64,000 nt of DNA from Mycocentrospora acerina (taxonomy: Eukaryota; Ascomycota; Dothideomycetes; Pleosporales): contig JAKUHH010000072.1 in assembly GCA_022701365.1 (NCBI GenBank), positions 124,001-188,000 on the forward strand, read 5' to 3'. The notes below the pieces were generated by a model that ran no database searches, was not told the origin of the DNA, and saw nothing but the letters and a program-made list of their open reading frames with translations. Shown here in pieces: positions 53,600-64,000 of the stretch; the stretch's first letter is position 1; each line of letters begins with the position of its first letter. The position numbers and the translations under genes are program-made.

Positions 53600-56500
53600 A
53601 TGTTGGGTAAAGATAGCCCGCAGCCGCCGTTGGGTAGTGTTGAGGGTGGTGTTGTTACTCAGGAAGTGCAAGCTCTTGAAGCTACAACAATTACGAAGGA
53701 TCGCGTCGCAGAAGCGGTTGAGGAGGGTGGAGACGATGCTGTCAAGTTGAAGAAGGCACCGCAAGCTGGTTTGGCGAACTATTTTGTAAGTGCTGCGATA
53801 CACATTCAAGTAGCTGGCTGATGCTCAATAGCGCGTCCTCAGTTATGGGACAAAGTTTGACTATTTCCTTATGGTACTTTGCTGTCTCTCGGGTATTGGC
53901 TCTGGAATCACTATGCCTCTAATGAATATAGTTTTTGGTTCGTTCTCAGCAGGGCATACATCATAATCCTCACTGATTCCTCAGGAAAACTTGTCGGCAA
54001 CTTCACAAACTACTTCATCCCCGGAACTACAGTCACGCAAGCCGAATTTCAAGCAAGTATCAACCGACAGGCTCTTCTCATTGTGTACCTCTTTATCGGC
54101 AAATTCGTATTGTCATACATCTCAATGGTCTGGACACCATTAACTCCCCCTGTAATCTCAAGCATCCACTAACACACCCGACAGCTCACAATCCGCATCT
54201 CGGGACTGCGCATCTCTGCTGCTCTCCGTTTGGCCTACCTCCGTGCCCTCTTTTCCCAACCGATTAGCCAAATTGACACCATCAGCCCGGGCAAAGTCTC
54301 CACCCGCATCACCACATCTTCCAATACTATACAGCTCGCCATCTCGCAGCACCTAGCCATGCTATTCCAGTCGCTGGCTTTCACAATCGGACTGTATGTT
54401 GTAGCGTTTATAAAAGGATGGCTACTTACGCTAGTTGCGTCTGCAGCACTGCCGTTTATTCTAATCGTGTATGGGCTTTTGGTGCCGCCTTTTATCAAGA
54501 TTCACAAGATTACCGAACAGCACCTTGAGGATGCATCGGCGATGGCGTTTGAGATATTTTCGAGTGTCAGGATTGTGGTGGCATTTGGGGCGGAGGCCAA
54601 GTTGGCGAGACGGCATGAGGATTTGTTGAAGAAGGCAAGTTTGCACCAAGTTCTGAAATCTCGTTGATACCTGGACCTGCTATGCGTTTTTTGTTGGGAA
54701 TCGCAGTCCAAAAAAACTTGCTGATAATTCATTGTTACAGGCTGGCAGTAACGAGAAGAAAATTGCTCCCTTGATGGGTCTCATGCTTGCACCCTCCATG
54801 ATGGTCACGTATGGTACTTTTGGCCTTACCTTCTGGTTTGGAATCAAGCAGTATACAGAGGGGAAGATTGCCGATGTTGGAATCGTTGTAGTGTGAGTAC
54901 TTCTCTATCTCTCTGTACGACCCACTTTGTACTTTGTGTCCTCCTTCCATTTACTGGTTTGGTTTATCCTGTCTTCCGGTATAGACGCCGGAGATTCTGG
55001 TTCAAAATGCTCATACAACTATAGTGTACTCTTTTCTGTCATGATGGCAGTGATGAATATTGGACGCCTCACGTCTCCTATCATCGCCATTGCAAAGGCC
55101 GCTACAGCAGCCACTGAGCTGTTCGTGACAATCGATACCCCTGTCCCAGATACATCAGGTTTAATGGAACCAGATGTCACTGCGGATGCCGATATTGTAT
55201 TCGAAAATGTGTCTTTCTCGTATCCTAGCCGGCCCAACGTTCAAATCCTTGAGAATCTTAATCTGACGCTACGTGCTGGTAAAGTTACAGCGATTGTAGG
55301 CCCTTCTGGATCAGGCAAAAGTACGATAGTAGGCCTAGTACAAAGATGGTATGAGTTGTTAGGGACTACTGCAGTAGAAACAATAGTCCCAGCGGTTGAA
55401 TCTACCACCACTACTGATGAATCTGTTGTAATAGAAGAGAAGCCTAAGAGATTCAAGGCGTTCCGAAAAGCTCGTCCTTCGAAAGATGGAGGGGATAGCA
55501 ACCGTAAGCAAACGGAGGAAGTCAAGGGTGTCGATCAAAAGGAGAAGACAGAGCTTGAATTAGGACCCAACACTTGCACTGGTACCGTTCGATCTGGAGA
55601 CAACGATCTACGGAACGTAGACCTGAAATGGTGGCGAGCGCAAATCGGACTTGTACAGCAAGAGCCCTTCCTCTTCAACGATACCTTATATAACAACGTC
55701 GCATACGGCCTCTGTGGAACACGGTTTGAAGACTTGCCCAAAGAACAGAAGTTGAAGATGGTCGAAGAAGCGTGCCATGAAGCTTACGCTGATGAATTCA
55801 TCTCGAAATTACCACAAGGCTACGACACGTTTGTGGGCGAGAGTGGGATCAAGCTTTCAGGAGGCCAGCGACAGCGTATAGCTATTGCTCGAAGTATCAT
55901 CAAGCAGCCACCTATTCTCATCTTGGACGAAGCAACTAGCGCTATTGACGTGCGTACGGAACGGATTGTCCAGAAAGCGTTGGATCGCGTGTCAAGAAAT
56001 CGGACTACGATTGTTATTGCTCATCGATTGTCGACCATCCAGAGGGCGGATTCGATTGTTGTGTTACGGCAGGGCAAGCTTGTAGAACAGGGAACTCATG
56101 ATGAGCTACTAAAGGTATGTTTAGTTCTTTCCTTGTCGAGCATCCTGCTAGGCTCTGCATCCTATGACAACTCGGTAAAACTTTCTTTTACAAATTCACA
56201 TGCACAATTTTGTAAGAATCATTCTTTCCTAACTTGATCACAACTCAGATCGAAACAGGAGTTTACTGGGGCTTGGTCAACGCCCAGGAGCTCGCAATCG
56301 AAGCCGAAGAAGATGGATCGGAAGACCCGGCCCTTGAAAATTTGAGATCCAATGAGTACGAAAAGGCGATAGAATCTAAACCCGAAGTTCATACTGTCGA
56401 AGACGATACAGCTTACAAGAACAAAGGGCTGATGCGTAGCTTTGGTCGCTTAGTCGTAGAACAACGCCACCACTGGTTCCTCTATACAGTCGCGACTCTG

Positions 56501-58273
56501 GGCGTCCTGGGTGCTGGAGCAGTTTTCCCCCTGCAAGCATACATCTTCGCCAACGTCATTCAAGTGTTCACCTACACTGACGACCGCCTCGTCAAAGAAG
56601 GCAATTTTTGGGCTGGCATGTTTGGTGTCGAAGCAGCGGGCGCCGGTCTGGCCTACTTCGTTTTGTGGATGGCTGCACACCTCATCGCTGTCGCTCTTTC
56701 AATGCATTACCAACAAGAATACCTTGTGAACATGATCCGACAACGCATTCCTTTCTTCGATGATCCGGGCCATAGTGCAGGATCTCTGACTTCCCGATTG
56801 AGTTCTGATGTCTCGCAGATTAGGCAGCTCTTGTCAACTGAGATGTCCATGGCGCTCGTTGCAATAGTAAACCTCATCGGTTCGCTCATCATATCGTTCA
56901 TCTATGGATGGAAACTCTCTCTTGTGGGCCTGTTTTCTGTTCTACCCATCATCCTCATAGCGGGCTACTATCGTATGCGTTTGGAGATTTCGTTCGAGAA
57001 AATGAACGCCAAAGTATTTGAAGGTAGTAGTCAACTCGCTACTGAAGCTGTCGGTGCGTTCCGGACAGTACTCAGCCTAATCATGGAGGATACGATTGCC
57101 AACCGCTATGATGCCTTGCTGGCTGATCATGTCAAACGGGCGTTTAGTAGTGCGAAGTACAGTACCCTTGTGTTTGCGGCAAGTGATAGTGTGGAGATGG
57201 CTTGTACGGCACTTACGTTCTGGTATGGTGGAACTCTGCTTGCATCTCGCGAGTACAATCTTGTCGACTTCTTTGTCATCTACATGGCTGTCATCCAAGG
57301 CGCTGTGGCAGCTGGTCAATGGTTCTCCTTTGCGCCAAGTAAGTCAACTCAATATTCGTCTTACAAATTCAACAACTAAACTTCACATTCAGACATGGCT
57401 CAGGCAACCGGTGCCGCAAATAGAATCCTTAGTCTCCGTCCTCCTACTCTCCCTAAAACTTCCTTGTCCCACTCTCCCCCCTCCTCGGTTCTTACAAAAG
57501 GCGCAAGCATTTCCTTCCAAAACATATCCTTTGCCTACCCCTCTCGCTCCACCCCGGTCCTCACAAACCTCAATCTAACCATCCCTGCTGGCCACTTCGC
57601 CGCTTTAGTCGGCCCCTCTGGCTGCGGAAAATCCACCACCATCTCCCTCCTCGAACGCTTCTACACGCCCACCTCAGGCACCATCCTCCTAAACAATACT
57701 TCGATATCCTCCCTCTCCGCTGCAGAATATCGCCAGCAAATCTCCCTCGTCAGCCAAGAATCCACCCTCTACCAAGGCAGCATCCGCGAAAATATCGCCC
57801 TATCCGTCGACACAGCAACAGACCAAGAAATCGAAGACGCGTGTCGCGACGCGCAGATTCATGATTTCATCGTGAGTTTGCCCGAAGGGTATGAGACACG
57901 GCTTGGACCCAAGGGACTGAGTCTTTCGGGGGGCCAGAAACAGCGCATTTGCCTGGCGAGAGCGTTGTTAAGAAAACCGAGGTTGTTGCTCCTGGATGAG
58001 GCGACTAGTTCGTTGGATTCGGAGAGTGAGAGGGCGGTGCAGGAGGCGATTGAGAGGGCGGTGGGGGTGGGTGGTGAGGGGGGAAAAGACGTCGACAAGG
58101 AGAATCGATGCACTGTGCTCGCTGTTGCGCATCGACTTGCGACGATTCAGAAGGCTGATGTGATTTTTGTGTTGGGGAGTGGGAAGGTGCTGGAGCAGGG
58201 GGATCATCAGTCGTTGCTGAGGAAGAGAGGCGTGTATTGGCAAATGTGTCAGGCGCAGGCTTTGGATCGGTAG
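53600..58273 (+). CDS. ABCB-type full-length multidrug transporter
   Basis: Eight exons: 53600-53785, 53832-53937, 53985-54127, 54185-54634, 54741-54892, 55025-56114, 56249-57338, 57393-58273; 1365 residues, (TMD-NBD)x2, as in P-glycoprotein-like fungal exporters. NBD1 has Walker A GPSGSGKST (about 438), Q-loop VQQEPFLF, signature LSGGQRQR (about 623), Walker B ILILDEATSAID and the H-loop in IVIAHRLST. NBD2 has GPSGCGKST (about 1146), SQESTLYQG, LSGGQKQR, LLLLDEATSSLD and AVAHRLAT. Both catalytic glutamates are present, so both sites look active. NBD1 carries an extra charged segment of about 80 residues between Walker A and the Q-loop (about 455-540). Intron 4 starts GCAAGT (AAG/GCAAGT), the only join keeping the frame. 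Substrates (drugs, toxins, pheromone or lipids) are unknown. Confidence 0.95.
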
Positions 58274-58453
58274 GTTAAGGCTTCTGGGAGCTTGGGAAAA
58301 TGCTGCAACATGCTACTCACCCTAAAATGTAATTATAAGTTGAGATGATCTCCTCCCCCGCAGCGGCTGTTATGTATAGCCGTCGCCACAGAATTTTATA
58401 ATCAGGTTCGTCTTTATTTGTACCAGCTCAATCCTATTCAGATTCCAACTTCT

Positions 58454-59428
58454 TTAAAGATTCTTCCTAAAATCAGCTCCTTGGCTCATTCTATCCATTC
58501 TATCCTTCTCTACTTCACTCGGCTTCTTGTACCACTTCTTGTACCTAACAGGTTGGAAGCCCTTATCCCGCCAAATCTTTGCTTGCTTGGTTCCAACCTG
58601 ATGCCAGGCCACTCCAAGATCTTTTGAAATCTGATCCTTGATGTAATCTAGCAGATCCCCTGACCAAAGGTCAATTTTACACCCATGGCCCTTTTCAAAA
58701 AACAATGCAAAAATCGCCTTCTCTTCCTTCTCCATGTCTTCGAGCACATCATCCATATCCCTTACCATCTTCTGTCTATTGTAAGTCTGTGGCTTGAGAC
58801 ATCTGTCTACTTTATTCCAGTCAAGCTGGAAGCCCGCAGTGTCGTATGTAGGTGAACCGTCGCGACCTTTATCGTGACAGATGTACATGTCGTGGAATGC
58901 TGCCATGGGGTTGAGTCGGATTGCGTCTTCCGAGAGATTTTCTTTCTGTGCAGCATTGAGACGACCTGCTGGTTTTGCTGGCTTTGGGATCTCGCGAGTA
59001 GATTCTAGGTGCGCCTTTAGGTCCGGGGGAATATCGAGAGATTCATAGCGTGGACGGGCGACGCGGCCAGGAGTTGGCCGTTGGTCGCGGAGTTGGGAGC
59101 GATCATAATCAAACTCCAGGTCTGGGGTGGTGAGACGAGGTTTAGATTGGGTAACCTTTGGTTGACTCTTCCTGCTGGTCTTTGTCGGTGTGTAGTTGAG
59201 TTTGTCAGACTTCTTCACTTTCTTCAATGTTGGTGATAAAGTTTGAATATCGCGATCCTGTCTCTCTTCAATCCCTGCTTCAGTTTCTTGCTGCTTGTCT
59301 GAAAGTGACTTTCTCTTTTTGCCTTTCGTCGGAGGGACACTTCCGTGCGGCGGTTGACTTGCTACGCGTTTAGAAGGTCGTTCTTCTACAGCTGGGCCAG
59401 TTTTCGTGCGGCTTCGAGTTTGAACCAT
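58454..59428 (-). CDS. Hypothetical protein, basic N-terminus
   Basis: Intronless frame of 324 codons. The first 130 residues are charged and disordered with nuclear-localisation-like clusters (KGKKRKS, LKKVKKSDK). The C-terminal half looks folded: LNPMAAFHDMYICHDKGRDG, WNKVDRCLKPQTYNRQKMVRDM, FALFFEKGHGCKIDLWSGDLLDYIKDQ and a basic tail QPVRYKKWYKKPSEVEKDR. I do not recognise the family and assign no function. Codon and residue composition look like a real gene. The ABC transporter stop is only 180 bp away (convergent). A nuclear location is inferred from the basic clusters only. Confidence 0.7.
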   Translation of the reverse strand: MVQTRSRTKTGPAVEERPSKRVASQPPHGSVPPTKGKKRKSLSDKQQETEAGIEERQDRDIQTLSPTLKKVKKSDKLNYTPTKTSRKSQPKVTQSKPRLTTPDLEFDYDRSQLRDQRPTPGRVARPRYESLDIPPDLKAHLESTREIPKPAKPAGRLNAAQKENLSEDAIRLNPMAAFHDMYICHDKGRDGSPTYDTAGFQLDWNKVDRCLKPQTYNRQKMVRDMDDVLEDMEKEEKAIFALFFEKGHGCKIDLWSGDLLDYIKDQISKDLGVAWHQVGTKQAKIWRDKGFQPVRYKKWYKKPSEVEKDRMDRMSQGADFRKNL

Positions 59429-59982
59429 ATTGGCTATGAGGATAAAGAAAATACTGGGATTCGGAGACCTTTCACGAGAAGTGGTATGTATGGGTGAGCG
59501 TGCAACGGGAGCTGAGGAGTTGCTATCGATAAGCGCTCATGTTGGGTTACGTCATACCATCCGCGACGCGTATGATGCGCGGTTCCTCTGCATACGATTG
59601 TTTATATCAAACGAGAAAACACTTGAACAACATTTGTAGGCTATAACATTGTGACTAGATAGGTACCAATTTCGCGTACATCTTAGATAACCAAATTGAG
59701 CAGAATTCAAACGCATTAATGCATTTAGGACAATCCTACAAACTCAAATGTTGAGTCAAAGATATTCTATTTCCCATAAACAGCAAGGTGATGTTAAATT
59801 GGATTCCAACATGCAGTGAAGTCTCTATAAAAAAATGCCGCGAAGGAAAGAATACATATCGTCTGCCTTGGGACAGATTGACGAATTCCATAGCAGCACA
59901 GGTGATACATCTAATAGTAATCCCCGCCCAGTATACAGCTCGCTGGATATGTGACTTTAAACTGCCCCATATTCTAGGTATT
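59429..59982. other. Intergenic region, no gene seen
   Basis: 554 bp between two minus-strand genes. It is AT-rich around 59640-59760 and shows nothing recognisable. Confidence 0.5.
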
Positions 59983-60861
59983 CTATTTTGCTGCCTCGTC
60001 CTTTGGCTTTTCAGCCTCTTTCTCCAAACCCTTCTTGTACTCCCCCCACAGCGCCCCAACACTTTTCCCGCAGCACCCATGCCAAAACTTCTCAGCATCA
60101 TACTTAGATCCCTTCAAAGCTTGATTGATCTTCCTCACCACATCCGCACCATGCTCCTTCTCCAGCCACTCCAAGAAGAATCCTGTTCGCTCATACCCAG
60201 CATCCCAATCGCAATCTCCATGCTTTTTCCAGTGCGGCGGCGCGTACCCAGCTTTCAGTCGCACCCAATCCGCTATGCCTTCTATTAGCCCCCCAGGCGC
60301 AGTGCCCTGAGCATCGTGCTGCCAGCAGTGCACCATCTCATGCACGAGTACGCCTGTGATCTCTTCCTTCTGCCTCGAGGCAGGAATGGAGGATATGTAT
60401 GATGTACTAAGGTGGATTTCCTTGTGGTCTGAGTCAATGTCTAGACCCGTTGTATAGGCTACCCCGTCCATATCACGGAGGACAAGTGTAATGGAGCGGG
60501 TAGGCGGTATGAACGAGGGATCGAGGGAGGTGTAGAGATGTGTGAGGACACTGTTGACGGCGTGATCGAGGGCCGTAGAGGCGTGGAGGAGTCGGAGGAA
60601 CGCGTGGGCGCCATCTGAGGAGAGGTCGCGGAGTTCGAGGCGGAGGAGGGGCTTGCGCTGCGGCTTGACCTTTGACTCGGATGCATCAGAAGCGACGTGT
60701 GAGGGGATTGTTGCTTCAGAGTTGTTGGCGTTGTGGTCGGTAGGTGGGGGTAACGCGGATGATTGTGGGGCTGGTGGGGTTGACGTTGACGTCGGATCTG
60801 GAGCTGAGGCTGGGGCTTGAGACATGGTTTGGAAATATTTCGGTGTAGCGGAAGACGTCAT
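59983..60861 (-). CDS. Basic-secretory-protein (BSP) family metallopeptidase-like protein
   Basis: Intronless, 292 residues. After a Ser/Thr/Pro/Ala-rich N-terminus without a convincing signal peptide, the BSP/PBSP-type domain covers about residues 75-280. It includes LLRLELRDLSSDGAHAFL, SITLVLRDMDGVAYTTGLD, EIHLSTSYISSI, the zinc-binding motif VLVHEMVHCWQHDA (HExxHxxxHD, about 172), PGGLIEGIADWVRLKAGYAP, GYERTGFFLEWLEKEHG and FWHGCCGKSVGALWGEYKKG. The metal ligands are intact, so peptidase activity is plausible; substrates are unknown. Plant members are secreted defence proteins, whereas this one starts without an obvious leader. A second ATG at 60825 (MSQAPASAPD) is an alternative start. 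Confidence 0.85.
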   Translation of the reverse strand: MTSSATPKYFQTMSQAPASAPDPTSTSTPPAPQSSALPPPTDHNANNSEATIPSHVASDASESKVKPQRKPLLRLELRDLSSDGAHAFLRLLHASTALDHAVNSVLTHLYTSLDPSFIPPTRSITLVLRDMDGVAYTTGLDIDSDHKEIHLSTSYISSIPASRQKEEITGVLVHEMVHCWQHDAQGTAPGGLIEGIADWVRLKAGYAPPHWKKHGDCDWDAGYERTGFFLEWLEKEHGADVVRKINQALKGSKYDAEKFWHGCCGKSVGALWGEYKKGLEKEAEKPKDEAAK

Positions 60862-61173
60862 AGAAGTGATAGAACGGTGGGTGATGTATGTATATATACA
60901 TAAAATATGCGAGTCGACAAGGGGTGGAGGGCAGCCTGATGTGGATACACGACTTCTAGGCTCCTAACCCAATCAGATGAGTAGGCTCATGAAACATGTA
61001 ATCAAGGTACAAAATCTAGCTAGCTAAAGTTATTCAAAATTATTGGCATTGCCTCTAACTCTATAGTTCGCCATCTAGTTCCGAAAATACCCTGTCTTTT
61101 GCTGAGTTGCCTAGAAGTATGTTTCATGGTGTGCAATCCTTGGGCTTGGTACAAGATGTCTACGATACCATAT
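60862..61173. other. Short intergenic region, no gene seen
   Basis: 312 bp between the Sdt1-like stop and the BSP-like start, both minus strand. It includes a short TATATA run near 60890-60905 just upstream of the BSP-like ATG. Confidence 0.5.
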
Positions 61174-61961
61174 CTAGGAGCTCTTGAAAGCTTCGGGGAA
61201 AATGTTTCGCAGCTCGTGAATGCTTCTGATCTGATATTTGCAGGCTTGTTTCTCTGGAGCTTGATCATTTTTGTCCAACAAGTGTGCAACATTCCATCCC
61301 CGTTTTTGCGCTGCTTCACAGTTGATGTAAGAATCGTCTAGCAAGTGTTAACAAAGATGCATGAGTAGAGCATATGACCATAGCTTACCAACGAAATAGC
61401 AATTCTTGTTCGACTTCACGCCAGCCTCTTCCATCGCCTTGTCGAACATTTCTGTGCGTGGTTTGCAGTAGAACTTCTCTGAGCCATAATCGCAAAAGGT
61501 CATACCCTCGAACAGATCATCGATTTTCAGCAGTTTGACCACCCTTTTGCCGTGCGTTACATACGCGTTTGTGAACAGCCACAAACGAAATTTGCTTGTG
61601 TCAATGTCCTGTATCAGTTTGCGGAGCTCGGGGTCTGGCTTGATGACGTTTTCAAGAGGTAATGCGTCATCGACTTTGGTGTTGTACTCCAGGGCATCAA
61701 CTTTGTGGTGTTTGACGAGTCCTTCAATGGCAAGACCGTATTCTCTGTAGTACTTGTAGTGAAGTTCATTGGCTTCATCCTGCGATAGACTCAAGTGATT
61801 TTGAAAAAAGTCGTCTATTAGCTTGGCCATCATGCCATGAATTCCAAGATCTAACAACGTTAGATTCAATTAAATTGGATCAGTCTGGGTAGAATACTCT
61901 TTGAGTAGAGGCAGTTATCAATGTCAAAGAAGAACACGGGTTTTTCATTCTCGTCCGCCAT
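61174..61961 (-). CDS. SDT1: Sdt1-like pyrimidine 5'-nucleotidase (HAD superfamily)
   Basis: Three exons (61961-61898, 61850-61389, 61337-61174) encode 229 residues. HAD motif I is near the N-terminus (KPVFFFDIDNCLYSK, Asp13 and Asp15). The cap-side helices read MMAKLIDDFFQNHLSLSQDEA and EYGLAIEGLVKHHKVDALEYN, with VDDALPLENVIKPDPELRKL. Motif II is in RLWLFTNAYVTHGKRVVKLL, motif III Lys in YCKPRTEMFDKAMEEAGV, and motif IV in YFVDDSYINCEAAQKRGW. This is the fungal Sdt1/Phm8-type nucleotidase that dephosphorylates pyrimidine mononucleotides. The last exon ends IFPEAFKSS. ATG 61961 is the first ATG directly before motif I; the longer upstream frame has no support. Confidence 0.93.
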
Positions 61962-62505
61962 GTTGGGATATGTCTCAGAAGCTTGAAAAAGACCTGTGGG
62001 GCGTGTTCTTTGCAAGATGCTTCTCGAACTTCGACTCGAGTGAATTTGTCTCGTCGTCCTTCGAGGATTTGAGCGGTGTGATGTGGAATATTCTTGAAAG
62101 TTGAGCTTTTCACAATTGACTGTTCGGTGTGTGGTAAAAGCGATAGAATTGGAGAGAGGAACTGGCCGCAGTCGACGAATAGATATAGCTAGAGATCTCA
62201 TAGACTAGCGGAGCGGAGGTCCAAGTAGAGTCATAAGGGCGTAAGGGCGTGGAGTGCTGGCTGGGGCAAGTGATGCCTCGATTGGGAGTAGTGCCACGAC
62301 GGGTACACGTTTTCCCGATTTGCAGCGCGTTGGCTGTTTGCGCCCAACCCCGTACTTCTCTCCATCAACAACAGCCCCAAACAACAGTCTGAGCTCCACG
62401 TGTATTTGTATATCTACAGATTCTTGATTGTTCACGCTCTTGGGTGTGGTTGGAACTGAATTTGCTTCGCGAACTGTTGTAAGGCACATCGCCCGCCAGT
62501 CGCTC
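61962..62505. promoter_or_regulatory. Divergent promoter region, Sdt1-like / hypothetical gene
   Basis: 544 bp between two head-to-head ATGs. Presumed promoters of both genes. No specific element can be assigned. Confidence 0.5.
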
Positions 62506-64000
62506 ATGTCGACCACCGCAGCGCCTCCGCGTTTGAACGGCAGCAGCGTAGTACCCGCAGAGGTGCTTCGCGAAGCCGATTTTCTCCAGAAGATCTTGCA
62601 GATACGCGATCAAGTGCTTGCTAGCAAACATCCACGCATCCATCTCCCACCCAAAGTAATTGAACAGGTTGCACCGCGTCTCCCCCAAAACACGCTGCCG
62701 AATAGGCCTACGACCAACGGCACTCCAAATGGGATTTACGGCTCACAGCTGCTTCCCCCTCGTCCGGAAAGCTTACGGCAGCAGCCCACGTCAGCTAGCG
62801 AGTTTGTTTCCCCTGTCCCACCTACACAACGACCCTACTCGGCCAAATCCGCTTCATCGAGCATCGACCCAGTGCTGCTTACGAAGTCTGACCACCTGAT
62901 CAGGGCGGAACTGCAGCTCAAGCGACAACAAATAGAACGGCTCTTGAAGGATCAATTTGATAAAAAGGGTCGCGGCAGTGACCCAGAGGAGCGAGAAGCC
63001 CACGTTGATGTGGAGCAGTGTCTGATCGCCGCTCAGTTGCGAGTACCGCCTGTATCTGGCTTGCAGTCCACGACTAACAACAGTGACGGTGTGGAGTCTT
63101 TTGACGAGAACTCGTACTACTCTAGCAAAGCAAACAGTTGGTCCTCAGAGGAGGTTGATCCCAAGCAGAATAACGATGCTGATCCTGCAGGTCCATTTAC
63201 TCCACATGCAAAGCAACCTGCTATTCAGGTACCTGTTCAATCCCGTCCAGTCGGGCCTGCCGTCATTGACCTCGATGAAGAGGCTTATGAGCCTGCCGAT
63301 GATATAGAGATATATGAGCCTGAGCCCTCTGGCCTTTTAGAGACAGAAGAGGAAGAAGATTACTCACCTCCCCCTGCTGATATTGGCCCAAGTGAGCCAA
63401 GTAGGGGGCGGGCACGAAACCGTGGCAATCAGCGCTATGGTGGTACAAACGGGTATGACTTTGACGTTTTTCTTTGCTCCTCCTCCCTCGTAGCACGCCC
63501 ATTCCGCTCCTTCGTGGAAGACTTTTTGGTAGCCATTGCATTGTGCACTTGCTTCGACCTCTTGTCACTACACCGATTGAAGACTTGAAAACACGTGTTT
63601 CGCACTGAAGCTACAAACATGCCGTACTGGAGACAATTTTGAGTGCCTGGTTGCCGAATGATGTTTCGACAGAGATTCTTAGGATTACGAATCCTTTTCA
63701 ACAGCAAAAAGTGCTAACGGTTCAACAGATCATCACGTCAACAAAGTCCTACAGGCCCAGTTGCACCTCTACAAAACCCACGCAAACGCAGACGAGAAGA
63801 GAAGCGCGACGAGAAACGACGTCAACAGCACGTGAACAAGCGAGTTGCACGTTCCCCCGAACCGTACATCAAAGAGGAGCCGCAATCACCCCCTTCCTTT
63901 GCGGCCTTCGCTGATGCTTCAGCTAGCAAGCGACGCGCCCTACAGCCATTGCCCAACGATGTTGAGGTAGTGGCTCCACAAGAGATTGCCAGGATGCAGC
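62506..64000 (+). CDS. Conserved hypothetical protein, N-terminal part (cut by window end)
   Basis: Two exons are visible: 62506-63452 and 63729 to the window end, joined in phase 2 (N-G-S-S-R-Q-Q); 405 complete codons in total. Residues about 15-60 are helical (PAEVLREADFLQKILQIRDQ), and a second helical block, DHLIRAELQLKRQQIERLLK, lies near 150. The rest is disordered, with acidic stretches (ETEEEEDYSPPPADIGP) and a basic Arg-rich block early in exon 2 (PRKRRREEKRDEKRRQQ). I do not recognise the family; a nuclear role is only suggested by composition. The intron (63453-63728, 276 nt) is the longest in the window. The frame extends upstream to 62428, but ATG 62506 (MSTTAAPPRLNGSS) is the most natural start. 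Confidence 0.7.

Noticed and set aside
1..64000. tRNA, rRNA or transposon sequence anywhere in the window
   Set aside because: I saw no convincing A/B box pair, rRNA-like core, transposase/reverse transcriptase frame or long terminal repeats; a tRNAscan or RepeatMasker run would be decisive.

Overview
The window is nuclear DNA of a filamentous ascomycete. Nearly every gene is split by short introns (about 45-140 nt) with GT(A/G)NGT donors, CTAAC-type branch points and CAG/TAG acceptors. The gene set (HET-domain protein, 2EXR/F-box-like proteins, NmrA-like reductase, fungal rhodopsin-like membrane protein, LIM-RhoGAP, TOK-type potassium channel) is typical of Pezizomycotina. Protein wording suggests Dothideomycetes/Pleosporales, but that is an inference. 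I find 25 protein-coding genes (two cut by the window edges), one TPP riboswitch, several minisatellites and microsatellites, and one assembly gap. I see no tRNA, rRNA, transposon or CRISPR array. All exon joins were made by reading frame and splice-site consensus.

Layout. 1-7.1 kb: an edge-cut hypothetical gene, a 2EXR/F-box-like gene, mitochondrial malate dehydrogenase, and a carnitine acetyltransferase with both a mitochondrial leader and a C-terminal AKL peroxisomal signal. 8-20.1 kb, a more accessory-looking stretch: NmrA-like reductase, secreted DUF3237 protein, secreted carboxylesterase, a second 2EXR-like gene, a HET-domain gene and a cysteine-rich CBM52-like secreted protein. 20.4-29 kb: TOK potassium channel, a 16-bp degenerate minisatellite, ETF-alpha, and a Swi3/Rsc8-type chromatin remodelling subunit. 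29-35 kb: an APC-family permease with two microexons, a rhodopsin-like membrane protein and a GNAT acetyltransferase. 35.5-35.7 kb: a run of N flanked by poly-C. 36-48.8 kb: Stu1/CLASP, THI4 with a 5'-UTR TPP riboswitch, and a LIM-LIM-RhoGAP of Rga1 type. 49.5-58.3 kb: OM14-like outer-membrane protein, Mia40, and a full-length ABCB transporter. 58.4-64 kb: a hypothetical nuclear-looking protein, a basic-secretory-protein-type metallopeptidase, an Sdt1-like pyrimidine 5'-nucleotidase, and an edge-cut conserved hypothetical gene.

Functional themes. Several genes serve mitochondrial or peroxisomal acetyl and electron flow (MDH, carnitine acetyltransferase, ETF-alpha) or mitochondrial biogenesis (OM14, Mia40). 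They are scattered among unrelated genes, so no operon-like unit is implied. The most unusual structures are in RNA processing: a predicted 2-nt exon in the OM14 gene; the riboswitch-bearing THI4 leader with a uORF starting exactly at a predicted splice acceptor; three predicted GC-AG introns (two in one esterase gene); a carnitine acetyltransferase whose first and last exons each carry one targeting signal; and a 48-nt in-frame intron beside the RhoGAP arginine finger. I did not find a convincing new multi-gene system.
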